64,000 nucleotides of DNA, from the NCBI RefSeq assembly GCF_001673535.1, contig NZ_LZLY01000097.1:53840-117839 (forward strand), given 5' to 3'. This DNA is from Mycobacterium sp. 1081908.1 (GTDB lineage Bacteria; Actinomycetota; Actinomycetes; Mycobacteriales; Mycobacteriaceae). Of this stretch, positions 42,986 through 52,432 are shown piece by piece. The translations under genes were made by a program, and so were the position numbers. The notes under the pieces are model-generated. The model was not told where the DNA came from, did no database searches, and saw nothing but the letters and a program-made list of their open reading frames with translations. Within the stretch, counting starts at the first letter, position 1. Every line of letters begins with the position of its first letter.

Positions 42986-43837
42986 ATGACTGGACGTGTC
43001 GAGGGCAAAGTCGCCTTCATCACCGGGGCGGCGCGCGGTCAGGGCCGCAGCCACGCGGTTCGGCTGGCGCAGGAGGGCGCCGACATCATCGCCGTCGACA
43101 TTTGCAAGCCCATCCGCGAGGGCCTGGTCGAGGGCTCGGCGATCCCCGCGTCGACGCCGGAGGACCTGGCGGAGACTGCCGACCTCGTCAAGGGACACAA
43201 CCGCCGGATCGTCACCGCCGAAGTCGACGTGCGCGACTACGCCGCACTGAAGGCCGCCGTCGACAGCGGTGTGGAGCAACTGGGCCGGCTGGACATCATC
43301 GTCGCCAACGCGGGCATCGGCAACGGCGGCGAAACGCTGGACAAGACCAGCGAAGAGGACTGGACGGAAATGATCGACGTCAACCTGTCGGGGGTGTGGA
43401 AGACCGTGAAGGCCGGTGTCCCGCACATCCTGGCCGGCGGGCGCGGCGGGTCGATCGTGCTGACCAGTTCGGTCGGGGGGCTCAAGGCGTACCCGCACAC
43501 CGGGCACTACGTCGCCGCCAAGCACGGCGTGGTGGGGCTGATGCGCGCCTTCGGAGTCGAGTTGGGGCAGCACATGATTCGGGTCAATTCGGTGCATCCC
43601 ACGCACGTGAGCACCCCGATGATCATGAACGAGGGGACGTGGCGGATGTTCCGGCCGGATCTGGAAAACCCGGGTCCCGACGACATGGCGCCGATCTGCC
43701 AGATGTTCCACACGCTGCCGATCCCCTGGGTCGACCCCATCGACATCAGCAACGCGGTGCTGTTCTTCGCCTCCGACGAGTCCCGCTACGTCACCGGCGT
43801 GACCCTGCCCATCGACGCGGGTAGCTGCCTTAAGTAG
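42986..43837 (+). CDS. Mycofactocin-coupled SDR-family oxidoreductase
   Basis: 283 residues with the subfamily start GRVEGKVAFITGAARGQGRS, the long insert after VDICKPI, NAGIGN, and the S-Y-K catalytic set (TSSVGG, HYVAAK). This subfamily keeps its NAD bound and passes electrons to the redox peptide mycofactocin, mostly for alcohol oxidation. ATG after GAGGTAGTAGCC. No mycofactocin biosynthesis genes lie in the window, so it must use the chromosomal ones. Confidence 0.9.
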   Translation: MTGRVEGKVAFITGAARGQGRSHAVRLAQEGADIIAVDICKPIREGLVEGSAIPASTPEDLAETADLVKGHNRRIVTAEVDVRDYAALKAAVDSGVEQLGRLDIIVANAGIGNGGETLDKTSEEDWTEMIDVNLSGVWKTVKAGVPHILAGGRGGSIVLTSSVGGLKAYPHTGHYVAAKHGVVGLMRAFGVELGQHMIRVNSVHPTHVSTPMIMNEGTWRMFRPDLENPGPDDMAPICQMFHTLPIPWVDPIDISNAVLFFASDESRYVTGVTLPIDAGSCLK

Positions 43838-43848
43838 CGTTCCGTCCC

Positions 43849-44685
43849 ATGGACGGATTCGAGGGACGCGGCGCCGTGGTCACCGGCGGGGCGAGCGGCA
43901 TCGGCCTGGCCACCGCCACCGAGTTTGCCCGCCGGGGAGCCAGGCTCGTGCTTGCCGACGTCGACCAGCCCGCACTGGAGCAGGCCGTCGCGCACTTGCG
44001 TGGCGAGGGCGTCGACGCCCACGGCGTGATGTGCGACGTGCGGCATCTCGAGGAGATGGTTCACCTCGCGGACGAAGCGTTTCGCCTGCTCGGCCAGGTG
44101 GATGTCCTGTTCAGCAACGCCGGCATCGTGGTCGCGGGGCCGATCGCGCAGATGACGCACGAGGACTGGCGCTGGGTGATCGATATCGACCTGTGGGGGT
44201 CGATCCATGCCGTCGAGGCGTTCCTGCCGAGGCTGCTCGAGCAGGGCACCGGTGGCCACATCGCGTTCACCGCGTCATTCGCCGGGCTGGTTCCCAACGC
44301 GGGCCTCGGGGCGTACGGCGTGGCCAAGTACGGGGTCGTGGCCCTGGCGGAGACGCTGTCCAGAGAGGTCAGGGACAACGGCATCGGCGTCTCGGTGTTG
44401 TGCCCGATGGTGGTCGAAACCAAGCTGGTGTCCAACTCGGAACGAATCCGCGGCGCGGACTACGGGCTGGCGTCGACGCCCGACGTGACAGGTTCGCTCG
44501 GGCCGCTGCCGGCGCAGGACCAGACCCTGGGTGTCGACGACGTGGCGCGGCTGACGGCCGACGCGATCCTGGCGAATCGCTTGTACGTCCTGCCCCACGA
44601 AGCGGCGCGCGCGTCGGTCAAGCGCCGCTTCGAGCGCATTGACCGCACGTTCGACGAACAGGCCGCGGAGGGCTGGGCTCACTAA
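43849..44685 (+). CDS. Short-chain dehydrogenase/reductase
   Basis: 278 residues, classical SDR: TGGASGIGLATA, NAGIVVAG, TASFAG...YGVAK, with the serine position read as TAS. A roughly 30-residue C-terminal extension follows ILANRLYVLP. It starts 11 bases after the mycofactocin-type SDR and shares its promoter. Its stop touches that of the convergent membrane gene. Alcohol or 3-hydroxyacyl substrate unknown. Confidence 0.88.
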   Translation: MDGFEGRGAVVTGGASGIGLATATEFARRGARLVLADVDQPALEQAVAHLRGEGVDAHGVMCDVRHLEEMVHLADEAFRLLGQVDVLFSNAGIVVAGPIAQMTHEDWRWVIDIDLWGSIHAVEAFLPRLLEQGTGGHIAFTASFAGLVPNAGLGAYGVAKYGVVALAETLSREVRDNGIGVSVLCPMVVETKLVSNSERIRGADYGLASTPDVTGSLGPLPAQDQTLGVDDVARLTADAILANRLYVLPHEAARASVKRRFERIDRTFDEQAAEGWAH

Positions 44686-45137
44686 GGCCTGTCGATCAGC
44701 CTCTCGCGCATTGGGATCTCGTTGGGCGCGTGGTTGATTCGGACCGGCATCAACAGCGCTGCGGCAATTAGCACGAGCAGCGGCAACAGGATGGCGTTCG
44801 CCGTCGCGTCCCGGGTGTTGTACATCTGCAGCATCGACAGGTGATAGATGCAGTGCAGCGTGTTGAAGACGAGCCACGTGACCGCCGTGACCCTGACGAG
44901 GGTTTGGTTGGCGACCAAGACAAACGTCACGGCGCTCAGCGCGGCCAGCGCCAGAAACATCGCCCCGACGTCCTTGACGAAATGCTCGTTGAATGGGCCG
45001 AGTTGCGGGAGCCAGGTCATGCCGAATCCCGGAAAGTTGTCGTACCAGTGGCGCGGCGCCGCGTAGGCCCACGCGCCCGTTACGGCGCCGCCGGCGCCCA
45101 AAAGAACCAATGCGCTTCGGTGAAGGAGTGCGTCCAT
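44682..45137 (-). CDS. Four-helix membrane protein of unknown function
   Basis: 151 residues, with four hydrophobic segments (about 8-26, 56-80, 84-104, 118-136) and a conserved-looking WYDNFPGFG loop between the first two. It is monocistronic, with stop overlap against the SDR at 44685. The family is not known to me; the layout is similar to small DoxX-like or DUF proteins. Confidence in the gene is good, in its role none. Confidence 0.7.
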   Translation of the reverse strand: MDALLHRSALVLLGAGGAVTGAWAYAAPRHWYDNFPGFGMTWLPQLGPFNEHFVKDVGAMFLALAALSAVTFVLVANQTLVRVTAVTWLVFNTLHCIYHLSMLQMYNTRDATANAILLPLLVLIAAALLMPVRINHAPNEIPMRERLIDRP

Positions 45138-45189
45138 ACCCCATCAGACTCCGCAGCACTTAGAAATGTGACAGCAGACTGGCGGCGGC

Positions 45190-47628
45190 CTACCTCGCAG
45201 GGGCGGTGGCGATGATTCCCTCGGCCTCCAGGTCGGCGACCTCGGTTGGGGTCAGACCCAGCGCGGAGAGCACCTCATGGTTGTGCTGCCCGAGTGTGGG
45301 CGCCGGATTCGTGTGCAGGCGCCCGGGCCCGCTGGAGAACCTCATGGGCACGGTGCTGAGCCTGGCCCGGCCGTTCAGCGGGTCGTCGACCTCTTCGAAG
45401 AACCCGCGAAATCCCAGCTGCTGCAACTCCGTTTGGCGATGGGGCTGCATCACCTTGGCCACCGGCACACCGGCGTCCCACAGCGTGGCGACGATGTCGT
45501 CGCAGCGCCGGTGCTCACACCACGCGGCCAGCCGCTCATCGATCAAGTTCGCCTCGGCGCGCCGCCCGGCCGCGGTCGAAAGCCTGGGATCGGTTGCCCA
45601 GGAGGGTGATCCGATCGCTTCGCACAACTTTTCCCATTGATCGTCGGTTTGCACCGCGATGGCGACCCAGCTGTCCGGTCGGCCGAATTCATCGATGTCG
45701 GCGCTGCGATAGAGGTTCTGAGGCGTCGCGGTCGGCCCGCGGTTGCCGGCGCGCTGCAGCAGCGCCCCGTAGGCGGTGTACTCGATGACCTGCTCGGCGG
45801 AGATGTTCAGCGCCGCGTCGACCATCGACGCCTCGACCAGCACCCCGTGCCCGGTGCGGCGTCTGTACTCCAGCGCCAGCAGCAGGGCGTTGAGGGCATG
45901 GACACCGGCGTTGGGGTCGCCGATCGAATACGGCTCGTACGGCGCGCGGTCGGGGTAGCCGGTCAGCCAGCTCAGGCCGGACGCCGATTCGATCGCGTAG
46001 GCGAACGCGGGGTTGTCGCGCCACGGCCCGTCCAGCCCGAAACCGGGCATGCGCAGCATCACCGCGTCGGGCCGAACCGCTTGAACCGCCGCGAAATCCA
46101 GGCCGATCTGGTCGAGCACCCGGGGGGTGAAGTTCTCCACGATCACATCGCACGTCGCGATGAGCCGCAGTAGGACCTCCCGTCCTTGCGGACGCTGCAC
46201 GTCCAGCGCCAGGCCCTTCTTGTTGGTGTTCAGCGCGGCGAAGATCGGCGACTTGTCCCACCACTGCCTTTCGGTACTGGGTATTCCGGCGATGAGCCGG
46301 GTGCCGTCCGGCCGGCGGGCGGACTCGACGTGGATGACTTCGGCGCCGAGCATGGCCAGAAAGTGAGTGCAGCAGGGTCCGGCCCAGAAGGTCGTCATGT
46401 CCAACACTCGAAGCCCGCTGAACGGCAAGGGCTTCGGCGACCCCGACGTTGCCGGCGCGGGGCGCGGGGGTACGGTCGCGGCGCGATGATGCGCGGTGTG
46501 CTCACCCAACCGCGGCGCCGCCGCGGGCCCGCGCAGCTTCGCGGGCCGCATCCGGTACGGGTGGTTCGGCTGGTGGAAGTCGCCGCGCGGGTGGGGCACA
46601 AACGAACCTCTTTCGACGAAGTGTTCCAATGACTCGATGTTGGCGCCGTTGGCCACGGGCGCATTCGGGATCCGGAACGCCGTCGCGAGTTCGCGGATCT
46701 CGTCGACCAGGTTCGCCTCCACCCAGGCGTAGATGTCTTCGGCGTGGACGTTGGCCTGCTCCGTGATGGTCAGCGGCGATTGTTCGTCGATCCACTCCGG
46801 GTGACCGACCATCGCGCACAGGTCAAACCACTGCTGCGCGGTCCCACAGCCGAGGTCGACCAGACCATCCTTCGCCTGGGCCACGCCCGGCACCGTGAGG
46901 CGCCTCGCGTCTCGCCACGGCCGGCCGAGCATCTCGAAGTAGGTCACCGGATAATAAGTCAGGCACAGGATCTGGGTCTCCAGCATCGACAGGTCGATGA
47001 TCTCCCCCGGGCCCGCCGATCCATTGCGGCGCAACCGCGACGCCAGAGTGGCGGCACTTGCGTAGGCTCCGGCCATGTACTCACCGACCTGCCCGCCGAC
47101 GAAGACGGGCGCCCGTTCCGGCAACCCGCGGCCCAACCCGACGATCCCGCCCGACCATGCCTGCAGCGTGAATTCCGTTGCCGCCCGGTCTTTCCAGGGA
47201 CCGCGCAGGCCGAACGGTGTGATCGACGTGACGGTCAGGTGCCGGTGTGCCCGATGGATCGCCTCGGGCATGAACCGCGGATGCTCGGCCACCCGCGACC
47301 CGCTGGACCACACCACGGCGTCCGCGCCGGCCAGTAACCGCGTCACCAGGTCGGCGTCGTCGTCCACCGCGGGATCGGCGACCACGCTGTGCTTGGAACC
47401 AGACAGGAAGCTGAACAGCGCGCCGTCGGCGTCGGCGGGGACGGAAGCGCCCGAGGACGACCACCGTCGCAGCGGATCGCCTTCTGGTGGCTCGACTTTG
47501 ATGACGTCGGCGCCGCCGTCGGCGAGCAGCTTTGTGCAGTAGGCGCCCGCTATCCCGGTGGAGAGGTCGACGACCGTGCAGCCGACCAAGGGCGCATCGA
47601 CCGGCGGTTGTTCACCTATGCCCGCCAT
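45190..47628 (-). CDS. Tandem-domain type III CoA transferase (CaiB/BaiF)
   Basis: 812 residues, twice the usual length: two CaiB/BaiF domains, about 1-385 and 400-800, each starting with its own lock motif (DLSTGIAGAYCTKLLADGGADV; DMTTFWAGPCCTHFLAMLGAEV, given here in parts). The catalytic aspartate is present in the second half as EASMVDAAL. The aligned place in the first half is DLSMLETQ, Asp to Glu. It transfers CoA to an acid substrate, perhaps with one active half and one structural half. Downstream of the M24 genes in one operon. Confidence 0.9.
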   Translation of the reverse strand: MAGIGEQPPVDAPLVGCTVVDLSTGIAGAYCTKLLADGGADVIKVEPPEGDPLRRWSSSGASVPADADGALFSFLSGSKHSVVADPAVDDDADLVTRLLAGADAVVWSSGSRVAEHPRFMPEAIHRAHRHLTVTSITPFGLRGPWKDRAATEFTLQAWSGGIVGLGRGLPERAPVFVGGQVGEYMAGAYASAATLASRLRRNGSAGPGEIIDLSMLETQILCLTYYPVTYFEMLGRPWRDARRLTVPGVAQAKDGLVDLGCGTAQQWFDLCAMVGHPEWIDEQSPLTITEQANVHAEDIYAWVEANLVDEIRELATAFRIPNAPVANGANIESLEHFVERGSFVPHPRGDFHQPNHPYRMRPAKLRGPAAAPRLGEHTAHHRAATVPPRPAPATSGSPKPLPFSGLRVLDMTTFWAGPCCTHFLAMLGAEVIHVESARRPDGTRLIAGIPSTERQWWDKSPIFAALNTNKKGLALDVQRPQGREVLLRLIATCDVIVENFTPRVLDQIGLDFAAVQAVRPDAVMLRMPGFGLDGPWRDNPAFAYAIESASGLSWLTGYPDRAPYEPYSIGDPNAGVHALNALLLALEYRRRTGHGVLVEASMVDAALNISAEQVIEYTAYGALLQRAGNRGPTATPQNLYRSADIDEFGRPDSWVAIAVQTDDQWEKLCEAIGSPSWATDPRLSTAAGRRAEANLIDERLAAWCEHRRCDDIVATLWDAGVPVAKVMQPHRQTELQQLGFRGFFEEVDDPLNGRARLSTVPMRFSSGPGRLHTNPAPTLGQHNHEVLSALGLTPTEVADLEAEGIIATAPAR

Positions 47629-48752
47629 GACGGGCTCGAGGTCAGCACCTCCGCGCCATCGGGGGTGATCAACACCGCCTCACGCCCGAACACCGCCCCG
47701 ACTCCCTGCTCCCAGACGTAGCCGGTCACGGCCAAAACCATTCCCGGCTCCAGTCTTTCGTCGGCCGCAGTACGGGGCAAGTGCTTCGACACAACCGGCG
47801 GGTCGAAGCCCATGCCCAGGCCCCGGGCCACCGGCATCGGCGGCGCGGGTTCCCCGGCGGCCTCGTAGGCCGCCAGCAATTCATTGGCGCCGGCGCCGGG
47901 ACGGCAGGCGGCGAGCAGCCTGGCCCACAGATCGTCCCAGCGCCGATACAACGCGGGGGCGCCGTTGACTTCGCCCGCCGGCCAGGTCCGCCCGACCTCA
48001 CCCATGTAGCCACCGGCGAGCACGCCGGCCGAAAACGCCACCAGATCGCCATCATTCACGCGGCCGTCTCCGGCGTCCCCTCGCCACGGGTGATCGGGCG
48101 ACGTGATCCAGGCGAATTCCTGATTCGACGGCGTGCTCACGCCGCCGGCCGCCATGGCCTCCAGCATGACGCCGGCCAGGGTTCGTTCGCGCACGCCGGG
48201 GTGCAACTCGGCCACCGCGGCGGCCAGGCCGGACTCGGCGACCGCGCACGCTTCCCGCAGCGCGATCACCTCCTCGGCGGTCTTGACGCGCCGCGCGGCG
48301 CGCATCGCCAACTCGCCGTCGACCAGCTCGGCGTTGGGAAAGGCGGTCGGCAGAAGCTGCGCGAAAGCCGGTGAGAGCGCGTCCGTTCCGACGCGGCGCG
48401 CCGTGGCCGCACCGTCGATGCGTCGCAGCACCGACATGGTCGTGGCCGGGTTCCACGAGATGCCGTACAGGTTCTCGTGGGGAATGTCCTCCGGGACGCC
48501 TTCGTCCCACGTGCTGAGCAGGTGAAGCGCGCCGGTCTCGCGAACCAACACGCAGGACGGGCCGAACGGCCGGGTACCGGCGACCCACAGCTGCGGGGTG
48601 CCGGTGACGTAGCGGGTGTTGGCCTGGCGACCCAAAACCAGCACATCGATGTCGTGGGCAGCCATCTGGTCCAGGGCGCGCTGACGGCGACCGGATCGTA
48701 GCGCCCGCTCGTCGGGGCAGACTTCAACGGACATGGGAGCCATAGGGGGCAT
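47616..48752 (-). CDS. M24 (creatinase/prolidase) fold protein, metal ligands lost
   Basis: 378 residues with the pita-bread fold. The five metal ligands of M24 aminopeptidases are nearly gone: LVAFSAGV for the first Asp, YMGEVGRTW for the second, ARGLGMGF for the histidine and VLAVTGYV for the first Glu. Creatinase itself lacks metals, so a metal-free hydrolase or a pseudoenzyme are both possible. The start is uncertain among ATG 48752, 48743 and 48734; it overlaps the intact M24 gene by 11-29 bases. Confidence 0.85.
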   Translation of the reverse strand: MPPMAPMSVEVCPDERALRSGRRQRALDQMAAHDIDVLVLGRQANTRYVTGTPQLWVAGTRPFGPSCVLVRETGALHLLSTWDEGVPEDIPHENLYGISWNPATTMSVLRRIDGAATARRVGTDALSPAFAQLLPTAFPNAELVDGELAMRAARRVKTAEEVIALREACAVAESGLAAAVAELHPGVRERTLAGVMLEAMAAGGVSTPSNQEFAWITSPDHPWRGDAGDGRVNDGDLVAFSAGVLAGGYMGEVGRTWPAGEVNGAPALYRRWDDLWARLLAACRPGAGANELLAAYEAAGEPAPPMPVARGLGMGFDPPVVSKHLPRTAADERLEPGMVLAVTGYVWEQGVGAVFGREAVLITPDGAEVLTSSPSWRA

Positions 48753-49965
48753 AGGGGTAGTCGGTCAATCGAGTCGAGCCTTCCTCGGTTATCACCACGA
48801 CTTCTTCGCTGCGGTAGCCACCGGTGCCGTCCTCCCAGACCACCGGCTCGAGCACCAGCACCATTCCCGGCTGCAGGACGAAGTTGTCGTCGAACTCCTG
48901 GCCGAGATCCGTTCCGATCATGGGCATCTCGGCCGCGTTGACGCCGATCCCGTGCCCGAGGTAGAAGTGCGGCAGCCACGGCCGGGTACCGTCGTTGGCC
49001 GCGATGGCGGCCCTGCCCAGATCGCCCGCGGTGGCGCCGGCACGGGCCACGGTCTCGACCGCGGTGACGATGCTCTGCCACCTGTCGAACTGCGCCTGCT
49101 GACGCGGCGTCGGCTCGCGGCCCACGATCCAGGTGCGGCCGAAGTCCGAACAGTACCCGTGATAGGTGATGCTGACGTCGGTCCACAGGACGTCGCCCTC
49201 GGCCAGTTCGCGCTCGGTGCTCAGCAGGGGCAGCGCCAAGTCGCCGTGCGTCGTCCAGACCCCTTCGGCCTTGCTGGGCGGCATCACCTGCCAGATCGGT
49301 TCCAGCATGCTGGCCATGGCGCCCAGTTCGAAGGCCCGCCGCAAGAAGCTCGCCGACAAATCGATCTGGCGGACGCCGGGGGCGAGGGCCTTGGCCACGT
49401 CGACCATCGCCTCATCGGTGATCCGCACGGCGGTGCGGATGCACGACAGCTCGTCCGGGGTCTTGACGACCTTGGCCGCGCTGACGATGGCTGCCGCATC
49501 GGCCGGAACGCCGTTGGGGAACAACGACTTCGCGGCGCGCGACATCGCACCGGTGCACTCGTCCACCGCGATCACCGCCCCGGCCGGTATCAGATCGGCC
49601 AGTCGGCGCGCGAAATCACTGACTCCCTCGTCGAATTCGAGGTAGACCGGCCCGTGCAGATGGTCGGCGGGAAGCTCCGACTCGTGCGCGGCCCCCTCAC
49701 GGAACGGCAGGAACAGGTGCGGCCATTCGTCGTCGGCGAGCACCACGGCCACCGGCCGCTCGACGTAGGACAGCCCCGCGTCGCCCAGCGGCCAACTGGT
49801 CCCGGTGGCGTACACCACCGCGCTGTTGCCCAGCAGGAGCATCGCGTCGACACCGCGCTCGGCCATCGCCGCGCGCAGCCGGCTGCCCGTCTCGCGACGC
49901 ATCCGGCCCAGGTCCGGAGTTTCGGGGATCACCAGACCGGCGCCCGATTGTGCCAGCGTCGTCAT
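48724..49965 (-). CDS. M24-family metallopeptidase (Xaa-Pro dipeptidase-like)
   Basis: 413 residues. The metal ligands are intact: WTDVSITYHGYCSDFGRTW supplies two Asp, YLGHGIGV the histidine, VLEPVVWEDG and YRSEEVVV two Glu. It should bind two metals and hydrolyse an amide or Xaa-Pro bond, or a related C-N bond. ATG 49965 overlaps the amidohydrolase stop by one base (TAATG). It precedes its degenerate paralogue; the two may form a heterodimer. Confidence 0.88.
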   Translation of the reverse strand: MTTLAQSGAGLVIPETPDLGRMRRETGSRLRAAMAERGVDAMLLLGNSAVVYATGTSWPLGDAGLSYVERPVAVVLADDEWPHLFLPFREGAAHESELPADHLHGPVYLEFDEGVSDFARRLADLIPAGAVIAVDECTGAMSRAAKSLFPNGVPADAAAIVSAAKVVKTPDELSCIRTAVRITDEAMVDVAKALAPGVRQIDLSASFLRRAFELGAMASMLEPIWQVMPPSKAEGVWTTHGDLALPLLSTERELAEGDVLWTDVSITYHGYCSDFGRTWIVGREPTPRQQAQFDRWQSIVTAVETVARAGATAGDLGRAAIAANDGTRPWLPHFYLGHGIGVNAAEMPMIGTDLGQEFDDNFVLQPGMVLVLEPVVWEDGTGGYRSEEVVVITEEGSTRLTDYPYAPYGSHVR

Positions 49966-51137
49966 TACAGGCCCAGGAATTTGGTGATGTTGCCGCTGAC
50001 GATTCGCGCCGCGTTCTCCGGGCCCACGGCGTCGACGACGGCGGCCAGCGATTTCTCCGAGTACCCGTAGGTGCTTTCGTTGTGCGGGTAATCGCTGGAC
50101 CACATCACCTTGTCCACACCGATCTTGTCGATCAGCTGCAGACCCAGGGGGTCGACCATGAACGACGCGCTCATGTGGTTGTCCCAGTAGTAGCGCACGT
50201 CATGCTCCAGCGGCCGGTTGAACATGTGCTGATAGGACGCCACCAGGTGCTCGGCGTCTTGCAGCGCCCACGGGACCCAGGAGATCCCGCCCTCGAACCA
50301 GCCGAGGCGCAGCGTCGGGTGCCGGTCGAGGATGCCGCCGAAGATGTACTTGGCGAACGTTTCCCGGAATCCGTCGATATTGATCATCATGCCGACGACG
50401 ACGCTGTTGAACTCGGTCGGGCTCTTCGGCGGTGTCTCCCCGATGTGGTGGGTGATGGGCAGGCCGGCGGCCTCGATCTCGTCCCAGACGGCGTCCATCG
50501 ACGTGCTCGAGTAGTCGATGGGGTTGCCGTCGTCGTCCTTGCCGGGGTTGAGCGGCATCAGAAACGTCTTGAGCCCCAGCGACTTCAGCTCATCCAGCGT
50601 GCGCCGGGCGCCCTGCGGGTCCCACCAGTTGATCAGCCCGGCGCCGTAAAAGTGGCCGTCCGAGCGCTCCTGGAGCTCCGCGATGTACTCGTTGTAGATA
50701 CGGAACGCGAGTTCGCGAAGCTTCTTGTCCGGGTAATGGAAGAGCGCCAGCACCGCGTTGGGGAACGCCAGCTCCTTGTCGACGCCGTCGTCGTGCAGCT
50801 CCTGGATGCGGGCCTCGATGTTGGTGCTTGCGGCCCCGGGCAAGTCGTCGTATTGCATCAGCACCGCGCTGAAGTCACCCGGCAGAAACGACTGTCCCTT
50901 GCGCCCGACCTGATAGGCGCCGTCCTCGTACCAGATCCGGGGCGCCTTGTCCTTGAGCTCCTCCGGGAAGCGCTCGTAGAAGATGTCGGCGGCCAGGGAG
51001 ATGTGGTTGTCGGCGGAAAAAACCACCGTCCCTTCCGGCAGCCCCACGTTGCTGCCGCTGGCGTGCCCGCGCCGATCCTTCGGCGCGCCAAAGCCTCCCG
51101 GCGGGTAGAGCGAAACTGTGCTTGCTTGAGTCGTCAT
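49965..51137 (-). CDS. Amidohydrolase-family metal-dependent hydrolase
   Basis: 390 residues, amidohydrolase-2 type: VFSADNHISL for the first metal motif, PITHHIGETPP, LGWFEGGISWVPW, and WSSDYPHNEST near the end. ATG after GAATGGAGGGTCAACG. First gene of the amidohydrolase-M24-M24-CoA transferase operon. Similar enzymes recur in this window beside P450 and Rieske genes. Confidence 0.87.
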   Translation of the reverse strand: MTTQASTVSLYPPGGFGAPKDRRGHASGSNVGLPEGTVVFSADNHISLAADIFYERFPEELKDKAPRIWYEDGAYQVGRKGQSFLPGDFSAVLMQYDDLPGAASTNIEARIQELHDDGVDKELAFPNAVLALFHYPDKKLRELAFRIYNEYIAELQERSDGHFYGAGLINWWDPQGARRTLDELKSLGLKTFLMPLNPGKDDDGNPIDYSSTSMDAVWDEIEAAGLPITHHIGETPPKSPTEFNSVVVGMMINIDGFRETFAKYIFGGILDRHPTLRLGWFEGGISWVPWALQDAEHLVASYQHMFNRPLEHDVRYYWDNHMSASFMVDPLGLQLIDKIGVDKVMWSSDYPHNESTYGYSEKSLAAVVDAVGPENAARIVSGNITKFLGL

Positions 51138-51186
51138 CGTTGACCCTCCATTCGGGATCGGCTTTTTTGAGAGTGATCGGGTCGGT

Positions 51187-52431
51187 TCACCAGGTCACCG
51201 GCAATTCGTAGACGCCGTAGGCGAGCCGATCGTGTTTGAACGGCACCTCCTCGAACGGGATGCTCAACTCCAGTGTCGGGACGCGGCGGAACAACGTGCG
51301 GTAGACGATTTGCAGCTCCGCGCGGGCGAGCTGCTGCCCGACGCACTGGTGCCTGCCGTAGCCGAACGCCACGTTGCGGTCCGCCCCCGACCGGTGCAGG
51401 TACAGCCGATCCGGCTCGGTGAACGCGCGCGCATCCCAGTTCGCCGGGGCAAGGTCGATGATGATGCCCTCGCCGGCGCGGATGACCTCGCCGGCGATGT
51501 TGATGTCTTCGAGGGCCACGCGACGCTGGCCGTTCTGGATGATGCTGAGGTAGCGCAACAGTTCCTCGACCGCGTTCGCGACGATCTTGGGATCCTCGGC
51601 ATCGCGGATGACGGCCAACTGGTCCGGATTCCGCAGCAGCGCAAGCACGCCCAGCCCGACCATGTTCGCGGTGGTCTCGTGGCCCGCGATCAGCAGTCCG
51701 GTGGCCAGCTGGGCGGCCTCTTTGACGCTGAGTTCACCGGCTTTGACGCGCTCGGCCAGGTCGGACACCGCGTCTTCTGCCGGGTCTTCCATCTTGGCCT
51801 CGACCAGCTGGGCCAGGTACCTGTGCAGGCTCATCGCGCCCTTGACGGTGTCCTCCCCCGTCGCGTAGCGCGCCAGCCCGACGTTGGCGTGGTGCTGGAA
51901 CATGTCGGCGTCTTCGTACGGCACCCCGAGCAGTTGGCTGATCACCAGCGACGGGACCGGCAGGGCCAACGCGGTGACCAGGTCGGCGGGTTGCGGCCCG
52001 GCGAGCATCGCGTCGATGTGGTCGTCGGTGATCTGCTGGATGCTCGGCCGCAACCCCTCGACCCGTTTGAACGTGAAGGGCTTCGACAACATCCGCCGGA
52101 ATCGGGTGTGTTCCTCGCCGTCGGAGGTGAAGACCGAACGCGGGCGCTTGTGCACGGTGGACAACATGCCCTCGTTCCAGTGTGGAAACCCCGGCGTGCG
52201 GTCGTCGACGCTGACCCGGGAGTCGGAGAACAGTTCCCGCACTTGATCGTAGCCCGTGATCAGCCAGGGTGTGCTGCCGTCCCAGATCCGGACCCTGGAC
52301 AGCGGCTTGGCCGCCGCGAGCGCCATGACGTCCGGAGGCGGCGCGAAGGGGCAGCCGGCGTCGCGGGCCGTCGGATATTCCGGGACCTGTTGATCCGCTT
52401 GGGGTTTCGCGCTCGCCAATGTGTCCGACAT
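51187..52431 (-). CDS. Cytochrome P450
   Basis: 414 residues. I-helix IAGHETTANM, EELLRYLS (ExxR) and heme loop FGYGRHQCVGQQLAR, the pattern of soluble actinobacterial P450s of the CYP105-like group. The ATG is two bases after the ferredoxin stop, so the pair is coupled, with the ferredoxin first. The TetR gene at 52638 precedes both. Substrate unknown. Confidence 0.93.
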   Translation of the reverse strand: MSDTLASAKPQADQQVPEYPTARDAGCPFAPPPDVMALAAAKPLSRVRIWDGSTPWLITGYDQVRELFSDSRVSVDDRTPGFPHWNEGMLSTVHKRPRSVFTSDGEEHTRFRRMLSKPFTFKRVEGLRPSIQQITDDHIDAMLAGPQPADLVTALALPVPSLVISQLLGVPYEDADMFQHHANVGLARYATGEDTVKGAMSLHRYLAQLVEAKMEDPAEDAVSDLAERVKAGELSVKEAAQLATGLLIAGHETTANMVGLGVLALLRNPDQLAVIRDAEDPKIVANAVEELLRYLSIIQNGQRRVALEDINIAGEVIRAGEGIIIDLAPANWDARAFTEPDRLYLHRSGADRNVAFGYGRHQCVGQQLARAELQIVYRTLFRRVPTLELSIPFEEVPFKHDRLAYGVYELPVTW

Positions 52432-52432
52432 G

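Noticed and set aside
13818..44685. Overlapping stop codons (CTAG and similar) at three convergent gene pairs (13818, 40765, 44682)
   Set aside because: Common in compact GC-rich genomes and without further signal.
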